From contig JAANDG010000070.1 in NCBI GenBank assembly GCA_036852015.1, positions 310,001-374,000 of the forward strand: a stretch of DNA of 64,000 bases, given 5' to 3'. Positions 11,870 through 22,643 of this stretch are shown here, one piece after another. The notes below the pieces were generated by a model that saw nothing but the letters and a program-made list of their open reading frames with translations, was not told the DNA's origin and ran no database searches. Made by a program: the position numbers and the translations under genes. How positions within the stretch are numbered: the stretch's first letter is position 1; each line of letters opens with the position of its first letter. Source of the DNA: Pelodera strongyloides. Lineage: Eukaryota; Nematoda; Chromadorea; Rhabditida; Rhabditidae.

Positions 11870-13300
11870 CCGGAGAAAAACGCTATAGGAAATTAAAAAC
11901 GCTAATAAGACAACAAAAACCACACGATAATGTTCGAGTGAAACGTTTTTAGTTGACTTATGATGGTTACAGCATTTTATTGCTAGAGTAGGTACAGTAG
12001 ACATACAAAGGATGTTCAGCGATTCTTATAAATCAATCCTCCTTATCAACCACATAGCAATTCATTTGACAAACAACACTTCAATTATTTCATTTTTTTG
12101 CTATTAATCACTGTCTCGATGGAAAAGTAAAATTTGATTGACTTTTGTTCGCTCACGAGTCAATCGTAATTTCAAGAAAAAAATCCAGCAACATCACTTA
12201 ATATTGTTTCAATACGAACTCAGACAATCATCCAATAAGCGAAAAATTTAACTCAGTGTTGAACAGCACGAAGTAAAATTAGCCTACGAACCTTGCTCGA
12301 ACACGTCGAGCAATTATCTGCACGGAGTCTACTTTCATGATGCAAGACATACGCTTTGGACACTGCATATTCAACCAATTTTAAATTTTAAATAAAGAAG
12401 TGAAACATAAAAAAGATCAAAAAGAATACAGTCATGTCCCACAGAAACTGGAATGGGGGATAACAGGAGCAACGCGCAGTCGAAGCGCAAAACGTAACAT
12501 CTGATGGTCATGGCCCAAAGTTTTATCAAAAGAATAAAGCTAGCACCTTCAACAGAGGTTTTGTCAAAGTGCTACGTTTTCGGACATGCTGACGCGCGCG
12601 TAGCTAGCCGAGCGAAGTAGAGTGCACGTGTAGCTAGCCGCGCTCCAGCGTACGCGGATAGGTGCGCGGTGGATATATAACGGATAATAATAGACGATGC
12701 GGTGCGTTACCGCGCCGCGCAGCAACACAGCAACGCAAATCCGCGCACTCATCAAAAGTTTTGGCAGCTGCACACCCGAGGTTCAGACTAATTTAAGGGC
12801 AAAATTTACTCAGAAAATTTCCCTAATTCTACTAAAGTATCATTGAACAGTTCCTCCGGTTTGTGCAGCCCTTGTACAAATGTTTCTAGTTATGAGTGAG
12901 CATTATTCGCGTAATAAACTATTCAATGACTTGGTTGGATGCTCGATTAATTGATTGACATTGTATCATAGAGAAAGGAAGAAATATTGAATTGAAATGA
13001 TCATGGGCCTGTCTCCGGGGTTTGTCTGTGTTTTTGTGAAAGAACTCTGTTTTGATTGTGTTTATGGGTGTGGGTCTGGTTAGAAGAATGTCAAAATACC
13101 GAAAAGGATACAAATTTAGAGAAGAGAAATTGATAAAACTTTCAATTCCGGTAACAGAAATATAGTTGACAAACAGGCAATTTGAGCCACACGAAATGAC
13201 AAGGTTGTCTTTTGTTGTGTAAAGTTAAACAGAACAACAAAAATGCAATTGAACACAGAAATTGCATCCTATTTTTGTAGAGAAAAATGGGAAACGATAC
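11870..13300. other. non-genic stretch
   Basis: No gene supported. A short GC-rich patch near 12590-12740 is flanked by AT-rich DNA; it contains partial direct repeats of 'gtagctagccg' and no recognisable product. Confidence 0.4.
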
Positions 13301-13303
13301 ACT

Positions 13304-13759
13304 TCTATTAAAGGAGGAGGCTCACGAGAATGAAGTGCTCAAATATTTTCCTTTTATCGAAATATGATGGTATTAAAATCCGAAAGACATGCTTTGCAAA
13401 GCAAAAGCTTTTAATTGGAGGGAGTAAATCAATATAAGACTATGAAGTCTATCAAAATTCTGTACCATAGTCTTTGTAATTGTGTGTGTCCCGAGGATAT
13501 CTGGGGGACTCAAAATAAGAAAATAAGGACGCGACTAAGCTAGATACCCCCGGGACACATACAATAAGAGCCAGATACCCTCGGGACACAAAGCCTACGG
13601 TAAAGAACTTTGATAAAATTTTAAGCATTACATTGATTTATTCCTTCTAATTAAAAGCTTTTGCTCCACAAGGCATGTTTATTGGAAATAAATAACACCA
13701 TCTATCGATAAAAATAAGGAAATCGTACACTTAGATCTCGTGAGCCTCCTCCTTTAAGG
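13304..13759. mobile_element. long foldback element, family E, TTAA-type tips
   Basis: The left tip TTAAAGGAGGAGGCTCACGA is mirrored by TCGTGAGCCTCCTCCTTTAA at the right. Inner modules such as 'gcaaaagcttttaatt' and 'aattaaaagcttttgc' also pair. The tips resemble those of the element at 60496-60957. It holds 'cccgaggatatctgggg' and related direct repeats and no coding frame. Confidence 0.75.
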
Positions 13760-13769
13760 CAGGAAGGTA

Positions 13770-14400
13770 CAGTTTGAATAAACTCGTTGTGTCGGTTAAC
13801 ATCTGTTAAGTTTTTGTTATTGCTAGATGAAATAACATATTTAAAACTGTTTTTTTTTTTTTTTGAACTATAGAAAATAAGTAAAACAAAATAATGCGTT
13901 AATTTATTGCGCTTTTCAAGATTTACTATTTACTGTTAAAACTGTGCTGTAAATTAATTGTGAAAAAAGGAAAGGAAACTACTGCAAAATCTATTCATGT
14001 GAAATAGCGATTTGACAGACATTCGTCAAATAAAAGGCAAGAAAAAAAATGATATTGTATTGTATTTAGTCTAGAGGTTTGCGATAAACACAACAACAAC
14101 CAGTTTTCCTTGAAATATCTCAACTTGAAAACAGGTCACAGGGGTTTGGATGTTTTTAACACGGTTGACGTCAGTTTTTCAACAACATTGAAGAAAATGG
14201 TAATTGATTCACAGGCTGACAATGGCTCGCAATAACAGGGTCAGGCTCACAATAAAACTAAAATGGGGTGATTTCTCATATTGCGCAGCTGATTATCAGC
14301 TCAGCGATTCCAATTATGTAAAGTATTTTCCAAGGTCAGGTGACTTTCGTCAGCCTAACCATATGATCATCATGTATTCAATACAATGATCGATACAAAA
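13770..14400. other. AT-rich non-genic stretch
   Basis: Contains a 14-nt T run near 13850. The only ORFs are short and lack splice or start context. Confidence 0.4.
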
Positions 14401-14402
14401 AA

Positions 14403-14525
14403 TTAATGCAAGGCCCATCGCCGCGCACAAAATAAGGGTCCGCCACTGGTGCGCCATATGGGGGATGACGCACCGCTGGCGCAACCTGTTTTTGTGCGCG
14501 GCGATGGCGCGGATTTTCACGTTAT
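14403..14525. repeat. GC-rich foldback element
   Basis: 'cccatcgccgcgcacaaaa' is matched in reverse by 'ttttgtgcgcggcgatgg', and the inner 'gccactggtgcgcc' pairs loosely with 'cgctggcgc'. A palindromic 'gcgccatatggggg' module is near the centre. Confidence 0.7.
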
Positions 14526-14529
14526 ACGG

Positions 14530-15394
14530 TAAATTACATTGTAGGGTAAAGTGGTTCACTCTTTACAACGGCCGTAAACTTCATGAAAATATTCAATAGT
14601 GCATTCACAGTGAGGAACAAGTAATGAAAAATATAACAAATAAGATTTTTAGTTGAAATTCACAGGTAATAATCCCCTACTTTCAGAAAGGGAACAAAGA
14701 AACTGAGAACTTCTCCATTTCTTGAGTATCGAAAATTATTTGCTGTGACCGCCTACTGCCTACTGCCTACTTATCAAGTGATGTTCGACTTTTCTCTATT
14801 TTTACATCAAAAATAATTCGCGAAAAGACCTTCATTTCCTTCTTAAAATCGTCACAGTACAGACAGAACAAGCAAGAGAACAGAAAACAGAAAAAAAATT
14901 GCAAAACTTCAAAAATCAAAGTAAATGAGGGTGCACATTTATTGGTAAGCGTAAAGGGAAGTTACACGGTTACACCAGAAGCATTTCGCACCATATTGTG
15001 TATTTTACATGGATTATTGGCAAAACAAAGATCATATATTCTTGTCAAAATCATCAACCATGACCAACTTAAAATGTTATATAAAAAAAACTATACTAAA
15101 TTTACTAGCAAAAATCGCGGGCAAAAATAACAATCATAATGCCGACGTAAACTTCATCTATACAGGAAAAATCGAACAAAATTCTCAAGCTAAAAGTTTT
15201 CCATTGTTTATACATGCTTTTCATCATGCTTTTATTCTTTACAAAATCTTTGAAAAATCTTTTCACTTCAGAGATACGTCGGGTAAAACAAACAACTAAT
15301 AAGCGGTTGAACAAGAAAATGATACTAGTAGTGAGATACGTGACCTTTACATCCATATCGTCTAGATTTGTTAATTTTTATTTATTTATTTATT
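14530..15394. other. non-genic stretch downstream of the HutF-type gene
   Basis: AT-rich, with only short open frames. It includes a plausible 3' flank for the gene ending at 15395 on the minus strand; no clear poly(A) signal was assigned. Confidence 0.4.
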
Positions 15395-18172
15395 TTATTT
15401 TTGATAAACAACATATCCATCCACGGCGGTCATTGCTACTTCGCGATTTCCGCAGGAAAATACTATAGCATCGGCCAATTGTTCTCCTGTTTGATCTTCC
15501 AAAAGTGGTGAATTTAGGTCGAACGAAACGAAATCCAACGCCTTTCCTACCTAAAAATATATAAAAAAACACTTTACAACTTTAATAATTTATAATAATA
15601 ATTTTAATAATATCCCAATTGTTAATTCCTTGCGTCCTTGTTATCTCCTCTCCCTCACCGTTCCATTCTATTTGGCAGATATGCCCCGACTACTGTAGAT
15701 TATTCCACTAATAGGTCCCACTGCTTCCCAGACCCCAAAAGGGGGTCTTTTAAAATTTCGGCGTTGTAATGTAAATAAGGCCAGGATTAAACCCCCTTGT
15801 AATCTAGATAAAATTGCTTTGTGAAAGTTTTTGATTCAATCATTCGAAAGAAAAAGGATAAAAGGGCATAATGTGGGCGTAACTTGCATATATTTTCATT
15901 TTCACTGGGTTAAAATAATTTTTGAATTATCGGATGCTCCACAAGGCAGGACTCAAAGAACGAGCAATTCTTCTGCTCTTGACTTGACTTGACCAATGTT
16001 TGTTTCTTACTGTACGACGAATAGTGTTCATTCTAATTCTTGTTCTAGACTCTATCTAGACTATAATTTTCTAGCAGAACACATTTGCAGCGGTTGTGAC
16101 TATATAATACAATCATAGAAAATTATGTTTACAAAAAATCTTATTATATAAAGGAGAAGAGTTTTCTTTTTTGTTTGTTTGTTTGTGTGAACGAAGCGTT
16201 TTTCTACGTTTCATGCATTTGGTATAAGTAGTCCCTTTCGCACCTCTCAATAACATACTAAGCGCAATCGAATTTTATTACATAAACTTGAAAGATACGT
16301 TTCAGACGTTTCATATGTGTGCAGTATGATAATTTTACTAGGATCGCCTGAGTAGTCGTCTCAGGCAGAGATAGCCGTCTGGTAATTCATAAATAGCGGA
16401 GCAATATTAAAGCGAAATACCAGCCGGTTTTTGAAACGTATCTCAAGTACTTGCATTCCTCTGCATTTATGCAACGTGGGGTCTAATTGGGGTCTAGTTT
16501 TTATTCTAATTTTTGCTCATTTGCATATGCTGCTTAAGAAAGCAGGTGTACGTAATGCGTTTCAAAAACCGGCCGGTATTTCGCTTTAAATTAATTACCT
16601 CAAAGGTTCCCACTTTAGCCGTGAGTCCGAGACTTCTAGCTCCGCCCACCGTGGCATAATCCAGCAATTTCTCCGCAGAAAGTGAGCACACGTTGCGCGA
16701 GTTGTTCACCATCTGAAGAAGAATTTCATCAATCGTAAATGTGTCAGACCCTTGTGCAGCCCATGTCCTTGTATATTCGCCTACTTCACAAGTATGTACA
16801 AACACAGAAGCATAAACAAAGGTTTACACTAGAATTGCGAAAATATCAAGAAACTAAGAACTGACAAGAAAACTGGCTAGCAATTGATTGGTGTTTTTGG
16901 CAAATAGAGATGTGAAGTTTGAGTTATACACAATTGGTTTTAATGATTATGTACTCATGGTTATCATGCGACGTCGAAGAATCTACATCTTTTGTTCTGA
17001 ACCACACGTTCAACAAACCTATGAAACCTGATACTTTTAATAATTAAAAAAAAAAAGATTTGAGTGCGTCAAACTGACTTGTTGTGTGAAGCAAGCCCAG
17101 CGCATTTCTTCCAAAAAGCATAGTCGATTATTGCAATCCGTACCAAAGGAAATTGGAAGATTTTCCAATATTTGTGGGAATCCGTCTCCCAAATAACCTG
17201 TAATAAAATATAAAATACTTAAACAATTTGGGAGAAGGCGTACATTTGAAGCTAAAGCTTCCTACACCTACTGAATCAGAAAACAGAGCATGTCTCGTTT
17301 TTTTCACGGGACCATTTCAAACTCTTCTTCACTTAAAGCGAAATACTGGCCGGTTTTTGAAACGCATTGTGGACACCAGCATTCTTATGCAGCATATCCA
17401 AATGAACATAAATTAGAATAAAAAATCGAGCTAAATTCGAGCAAATTAGCATAAACAAGTAAGATTTCAATTGTCCGCGATGCGTTTCAAAACCCGGCCG
17501 GTATTTCGCTCTAAACTCTTCTTCAGTTGAGTATGTAGAACACCAAACCTTCTGTACAAGGGCAAATGCTGACGTTGGCTCCAGAGTCGGCAAACCGTTT
17601 CATATTGTTTAATGGAGTGAATCTGAAATGATGTGATTATACCCATTAAAGCATTGGGGTATCGATACGACACTATATACGATATCGATTAGTCATCAAC
17701 AAGGTTGATTGATTCTACCTATAAACTAAGAATTTAGAGCGAAATACCAGCCGGTTTTTGAAACGCATTGCATACACCTGCTATCTTATGCAGCATATGC
17801 AAATGAGCAAAAATTAGAAGAGACTAGATCCCAATTAGACCCCTTTGCATAAATGCATAGGAATTCAAGTACTAGAGATGCGTTACAAAAACCGGCCGGT
17901 ATCACTCCACTAAACTCAATATAAGCAAGGAAAGCCTAACACAGCAAATGGAGAGTCATAGTAAAAGTTTTCAATAGCAAAGGAAGGAGCAAAAATACTC
18001 ACGTATTATGAACTCCGGTAAAGTGGGAGTCAGGCTTCAAACGCTCCAGAATCGCATCCGAAACCGTGTCGTGTGTCTTCTTAAAATATTATTTAAATTA
18101 AATGTTTACGTCGGTCACAGTATGCATTGTTTTTAGTTAGATAAAGAGAGGGAGAGGGAGAGAGAAGAGAAT

Positions 18173-18209
<37 letters not shown>

Positions 18210-18239
18210 AGAGAGGGAGAGAGATAGAAGATAAAGAAG

Positions 18240-18305
<66 letters not shown>

Positions 18306-21300
18306 GAAGGGGAATCAGAATAAGCCAAAGGGTCTTTTCTCCCTCTACCTCATGTTCTCTGAACTGCTCAATTTCCTTTGGTTGTTCCTCCAAGTGCATA
18401 TGAAATGGCAATCCATTTTCCACAGCAAATTCATACAAACGAGCGATCGTATCCATGTCGACGGCTCGGGCCGAATGAGCTAAACAAAACACATAAATAA
18501 ATAAATAAATAAATAAATATTTTATGCTTCAAGATCATGTACCTTTATCCAAGGGGGTTCATATTCAAAATTTGCTTATGACATGTTCCGCAGAGGTACT
18601 GAGAAGTAGGCGACGAATTCCAGATGACAAATTGCTCGTCGTCTTCGGGTTAGGGCTACATGGATAACGTACAAAAATACTATGGCATATTATACGTTCT
18701 TGGAGCAATCCCGCATCTTTTGTACAGGAAAGTCGTCAAGTCCTAGGTGCTTGAGACTGGCGAAAACAGACCTTATTTATTGCAAAACGCCAGAAACTAA
18801 AGAAAACGAATGTTCTAGCTTGACGACGTAAAACAACTTGTCGGATCTGGAATTGCCAAGTCTGCTCAGAACCAATGACCTCTGCGGAACATGTCATTTG
18901 AACACTAAACTAAATCATCCTTGAATAAATTAACATGCTCATGAAATGTGATACAAACAAAAAATAAAAGAAATGTAATAGCTCACCAGCAACGGCCAAA
19001 CTCGAGCGTCCGCCCACGATACTCATTAATTCCTTAATATTCACCATAAATTCTTCATATTCACATGTGAACCTGCAAATAGTTACTGATCATGAACTAT
19101 ATGTAGCGGCGCTTCGTACAAAAATATCGGGCACAGGCTGCGTGGGGGTGAGTTGGGCTGAGAGTGCGCAAGTGGTGCGCCGGGAATGTGTTAGGGGTGT
19201 GTCAAGGGTGCGCCGGGGCAGCGCCAGGGGTGTGCAAGGGTGTGCGCGATAGTGTACAATTCGAGTCGGCGCACTTGGCACATTTGTTTCCACATTAGAT
19301 GAGCGGCAAGACCGCAGACGGACAAAAAAACTGATCAATCGCGATCGAAAACTTTTACATAGAGGAGCAGTATTAAAGCAATTGACATAAAAATTGGCCG
19401 ATCCTTATTAATCGACTCATGAAACATGGAGATAATTTGTATAAGTGTAGATTTTCACCTTTTTTGCACTGGATGCAGTGGGGGACTGTCGAATCCGGCT
19501 CGCTGATATAAGGTCTGAAAATAGATACTTTCTGTGTAGGTAACATTTTGGGTAACAGTTGAGTAAATCGTGGGGGTAACGTTTGTCAAGCATGCAAACT
19601 ATTACAATATCATACTAGATACGGTACGCTCGAATATAACCTCAGGAACCAGGACTCGGGAAAAACGAAAGGGAAGTATACCTTAGGTTATTCATACCTT
19701 AGGTTTAGGACATACGCTGGAACTTAATAGGGTTATTGGTTTTAATTGCTCCTAATAAATAAACTGTATTAACCTGAATGAGTACAATCCGTATTCCGGC
19801 ATCGCTGGCCGCATTCAGAACGCTTTGATCATTATCGAACCTAAATTACGAAGACTGATGATACAAAGGTTAAAATGTTTTATTTTAATCAGTCCGAAAA
19901 AAATTGTGATTTGATCAGTTCCCAAAACCCAGTCGTACTTCTCCTTTCTGAACGCAATCATATACGTTTTTATGGGTTATCATTATATGCTCTATTAGAT
20001 AGAGTGCGTACAAACAGTTGAACTGCGGAATAAATGGCTGGTCTCATAAAAAAATCTTTTTTATTTATTTATTTACCTCTCCTTCCCGTGATGTAAGTAA
20101 TGGAATTCGCCCACGGTAGTAATTCCCGCAGACAGCATTTCTTTGAATGTAGATAGGCATTGCTAAAATATATAATTGTAACTCGTCGTTACTCACTGAA
20201 TATGTAAACACCCCTGAATTAAATGTGCAACATTTATTCATTTGAAAGCATAGCCATAGCTCATAACTGCATAGGGTACAAACATTTTCCAGCCATATTA
20301 GTACTGAATCATTGACACGCTGAGTAAATAAAATCATTTTGCCAAGCATGGTAAAACTATATATTTTCCAAATTAACGCACCTTATAGACCGTCTCCGGA
20401 GTGGAATTCCTGGCCAATTCATACATGTTGTCCCGCCAGGCCCAGAAATTATTGTCTTTGACCTGTAAATATCTTCTTATGGAAGTTTAGATTGTAAATC
20501 AAGCCGAGTGAGCCAAACAATGTGATGCTAAATTATAATATATCCTACTGTAAGGCTGCAGACCGTCCACCCTTATTGTTAGACTTATGGTCCGATCTCA
20601 CGTAAGGAACAAGCGGCACTAGTGCGCCCGAGCGATGTTTATGCGGCGAAAGGTACGCGCGACAACTGTACGAAAATTTTTCGCCAGATTTTCGCAAAGA
20701 TGTGGTCGATGCACGCGCGAGACCCTGGCGATGTGCGCGGCGAGAAGTAGGCACACCTGCCGCGCAACATCAGCGCGTCGCGCTGTGTTTTCTGTTCCCT
20801 TCTTTTTACCTTTCCAATTTCGCTTCTTCCTCTCAAGTGTCGGTGAAAGGCATGTGAATGAGTATTGATGAAACCGGGTATCAGAACCTAAAACAAGAAG
20901 TTTCTAGTCTATAGATTCTTATGATAGAATGGATATTCGCAAATATAATCTGCTCGAAGTACTCCAGGAGAAACTTTATGTATTGTTCTAGAAAAATAAT
21001 TTTATCATTATTGTCACGTCATTATTCTTGCACCGAAAATCCTCAAAATTAGGAAAGGAGACAAATTCACAAATGAGAGAGAGAGAGCTAGAGAGAGGAG
21101 ATAGAGATAAACAGAGAGAGGGGGGTATATATGGAGAGAGACATGAGCAATCTTTGCGCTATGCACGTGGAAAAAGCGCAAAGCGCACTCAATCTGCAAA
21201 AGGCTAGGAAAACGTGTCTTACCTGATCGTGCAGCTCCACAATATTGTCTGTTTCTCTTATTTCCACATTCTCGCCCACTTCTTCTATGAGTCCCTCTGA

Positions 21301-21384
21301 ATTCACGCGGATCCGTATTCCACTTCGGAATGTACCATTCAACCAAACGAACTTGGGCAGAAGAACGCTGTTACGGAAGTTCAT
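15395..21384 (-). CDS. formimidoylglutamate deiminase (HutF-type amidohydrolase)
   Basis: N-formimino-glutamate deiminase of histidine breakdown, releasing ammonia and N-formylglutamate; a metal-dependent amidohydrolase. Exons: 21384-21223, 20887-20810, 20462-20382, 20162-20077, 19840-19774, 19514-19459, 19072-18987, 18479-18349, 18079-18003, 17622-17549, 17197-17075, 16780-16599, 15550-15395. All phases close, giving 452 aa, the usual bacterial HutF length. The ATG directly follows a TATTCAG acceptor (trans-splice type). Family marks in order: PGFINTHSHAFHRHLRG (metal His64 and His66), NFWAWRDNMY, VGEFHYLHH (about 125-132), LYQRAGF, AHSARAV, HMHLEEQ (His232/His234), GVHNT (His273), ICPCTEGYLGDG and SFGTD (Asp320). 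Every expected metal and catalytic position is present, so it looks functional. Two donors (gtttgg, gtttga) are weak, so junctions 10-11 and 11-12 are the least certain. Confidence 0.88.
16195..16395. repeat. dispersed repeat, family F
   Basis: Lies in the last intron of the HutF-type gene. Shares 'gatacgtttcagacgtttca' and 'gagatagccgtctgg' with 11690-11860 and 41985-42100. Confidence 0.65.
16407..16590. mobile_element. TTAA-tipped MITE, family A
   Basis: Begins TTAAAGCGAAATACCAGCCG and ends CCGGCCGGTATTTCGCTTTAA, lying within the last HutF intron and ending only about 9 bp from exon 12. Both ends carry TTAA. Confidence 0.85.
17333..17515. mobile_element. TTAA-tipped MITE, family A
   Basis: Left tip TTAAAGCGAAATACTGGCCG; right tip CCGGCCGGTATTTCGCTCTAA. 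Located in the intron between HutF exons 10 and 11, ending 34 bp from exon 10. Confidence 0.85.
17733..17916. mobile_element. MITE, family A, right tip diverged
   Basis: Left tip 'tttagagcgaaataccagcc'; the right side 'accggccggtatcactccac' has lost the canonical TTTCGCTTTAA. This third copy in the gene lies in the intron between exons 9 and 10. Confidence 0.75.
18139..18302. repeat. GA microsatellite
   Basis: A (ga)n tract interrupted by short purine spacers, in the HutF intron between exons 8 and 9, ending about 47 bp from exon 8. Confidence 0.9.
18525..18660. repeat. dispersed repeat, family D
   Basis: Shares 'aagatcatgtacctttatcc', 'atgacatgttccgcagaggt' and 'ggcgacgaattccagatgac' with family D. 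It lies in the HutF intron between exons 7 and 8 and faces a reverse-orientation relative at 18835-18960, so the pair could form a hairpin in the pre-mRNA. Confidence 0.7.
18835..18960. repeat. dispersed repeat, family D (reverse, partial)
   Basis: Modules 'tgacctctgcggaacatgtca' and 'ccttgaataaattaacatgc' are the reverse complement of parts of the copy at 18525-18660. Confidence 0.65.
20630..20780. repeat. GC-rich foldback element in HutF intron 2
   Basis: Modules such as 'gatgtttatgcggcgaaagg' and 'ttcgccagattttcgca' recur in inverted form ('tggcgatgtgcgcggcgaga'). It resembles the element at 8101-8385. It fills much of the 347-bp intron. Confidence 0.55.
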
Positions 21385-21399
21385 CTGAATATTAGGAAC

Positions 21400-22560
21400 G
21401 GTTGGGCTCAGCGCTGGTGAGCCAGCGGTGCGCAGACGTGAAAATCAACTCGACACACCGATGGCGCAATATATGTGTGCCAAAGGTGCACCATGAGTGT
21501 GCCATCAGGCCGACCGCCGTAGCTACGCGTTGAACGACGAAAACAAAACAAATAATCTTTTAACAGTTCCGTGAGGTAGATACATTGAATTGTGAAGATT
21601 GACTCATTAGAGGAGACGAGCAAATTAAAAATGAAGTATACTACTTGACTTTGTTCAGTTTCAACGAATACTACAAATAGTTTTGCTAATGCATATCTCA
21701 CTCTGTTACCAGACATTCATTACAATTGAAAAAAAATATCCTGTACCATGAACAACAATATGGAACGCTCTAACCATAAGAAAGGAAGCAAAGGAATTTG
21801 AGAGGGAGATAAAAGTGACGTGAGCTAGAGAGAGAGAGTGTGAGATACACAGAGATAAAGATAGAGAGAAAGAGGGAGAGAGAGAGAAAGAGAGATCGAA
21901 AGAGAGAGAAGGATAAAGATGATGATAAAGCAATCTGCGTGCAATCCGAGCGAAAATACCGCTTTGTTTTATGACAAGCACAAGGCCGGTCAGTAGTGAC
22001 CGAAGAAGAAAAACAACGGTAAAGATATGATAAACGAGAGGAATGATATAGAATGATATGGGTTTATCACGCGATTTGGGGTCACTCAATGCTCAGAACA
22101 ACAGTAAAGTGTAGTGCTGTATTAATTACGGAATTCAACAACAAAACGTTCTTTCTCCCGTGTATTTCTACTATAATTGTTTAGCCTTAACTCTTAGCCA
22201 TGGAACATTACCGCTTATGTTTTTCGGAAAGTATTCAACATGATATATGTAAAATTGTCTTAAAAAATCATTACATCAAAAAGTGGCTACACATTAGTCG
22301 CTTGCACGTTTATTATAGAAATTTGCATGATGTCATTTGCAACAAATCACCTTCAAATTACAAGTAACCAAACGTGAATAATTGAAAACATTTATTAAAA
22401 AACACTCGTTTCTAAATTATCACATTCTACAATCAAGTAGTTAATAAACATAAGTGATATACCCTTATATAATTCAATAATTTACCTAGAAAACGATAAC
22501 AATACGTCTCGAAGAGGTACTGTAAAATGCAAAGGAATAAACGAATACGGTAAAATATTA
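21400..22560. other. intergenic: GA-rich tracts, no gene
   Basis: Between the HutF-type gene start and the CRELD 3' exon. It contains (ga)n-like purine tracts at about 21824-21910; a similar tract (21072-21130) lies in HutF intron 1. No coding region is supported. Confidence 0.5.
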
Positions 22561-22566
22561 AAAAAA

Positions 22567-22643
22567 TTACAATTCATCTTTATTTTCATCTTCTGTATCG
22601 TTTTCGCCACTGCTGTCGGAAGAGGCTTCTTGTGACGCATTCA
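22567..22643 (-). CDS. crld-1: alternative last exon of CRELD encoding a KDEL ER-retention tail
   Basis: Follows an ATTTGCAG acceptor on the minus strand, enters in phase 1 like the membrane exon, and encodes 24 residues rich in Ser, Asp and Glu, ending Lys-Asp-Glu-Leu before TAA. It lies 516 bp downstream of the membrane-exon stop, so it can only be used by skipping that exon or its poly(A) site. KDEL is the canonical lumenal retrieval signal. This exon would give a soluble ER form. Confidence 0.85.

Noticed and set aside
11798..12004. Open frame with one membrane span (minus strand)
   Set aside because: It runs into dispersed repeat family F and has no splice or trans-splice context.
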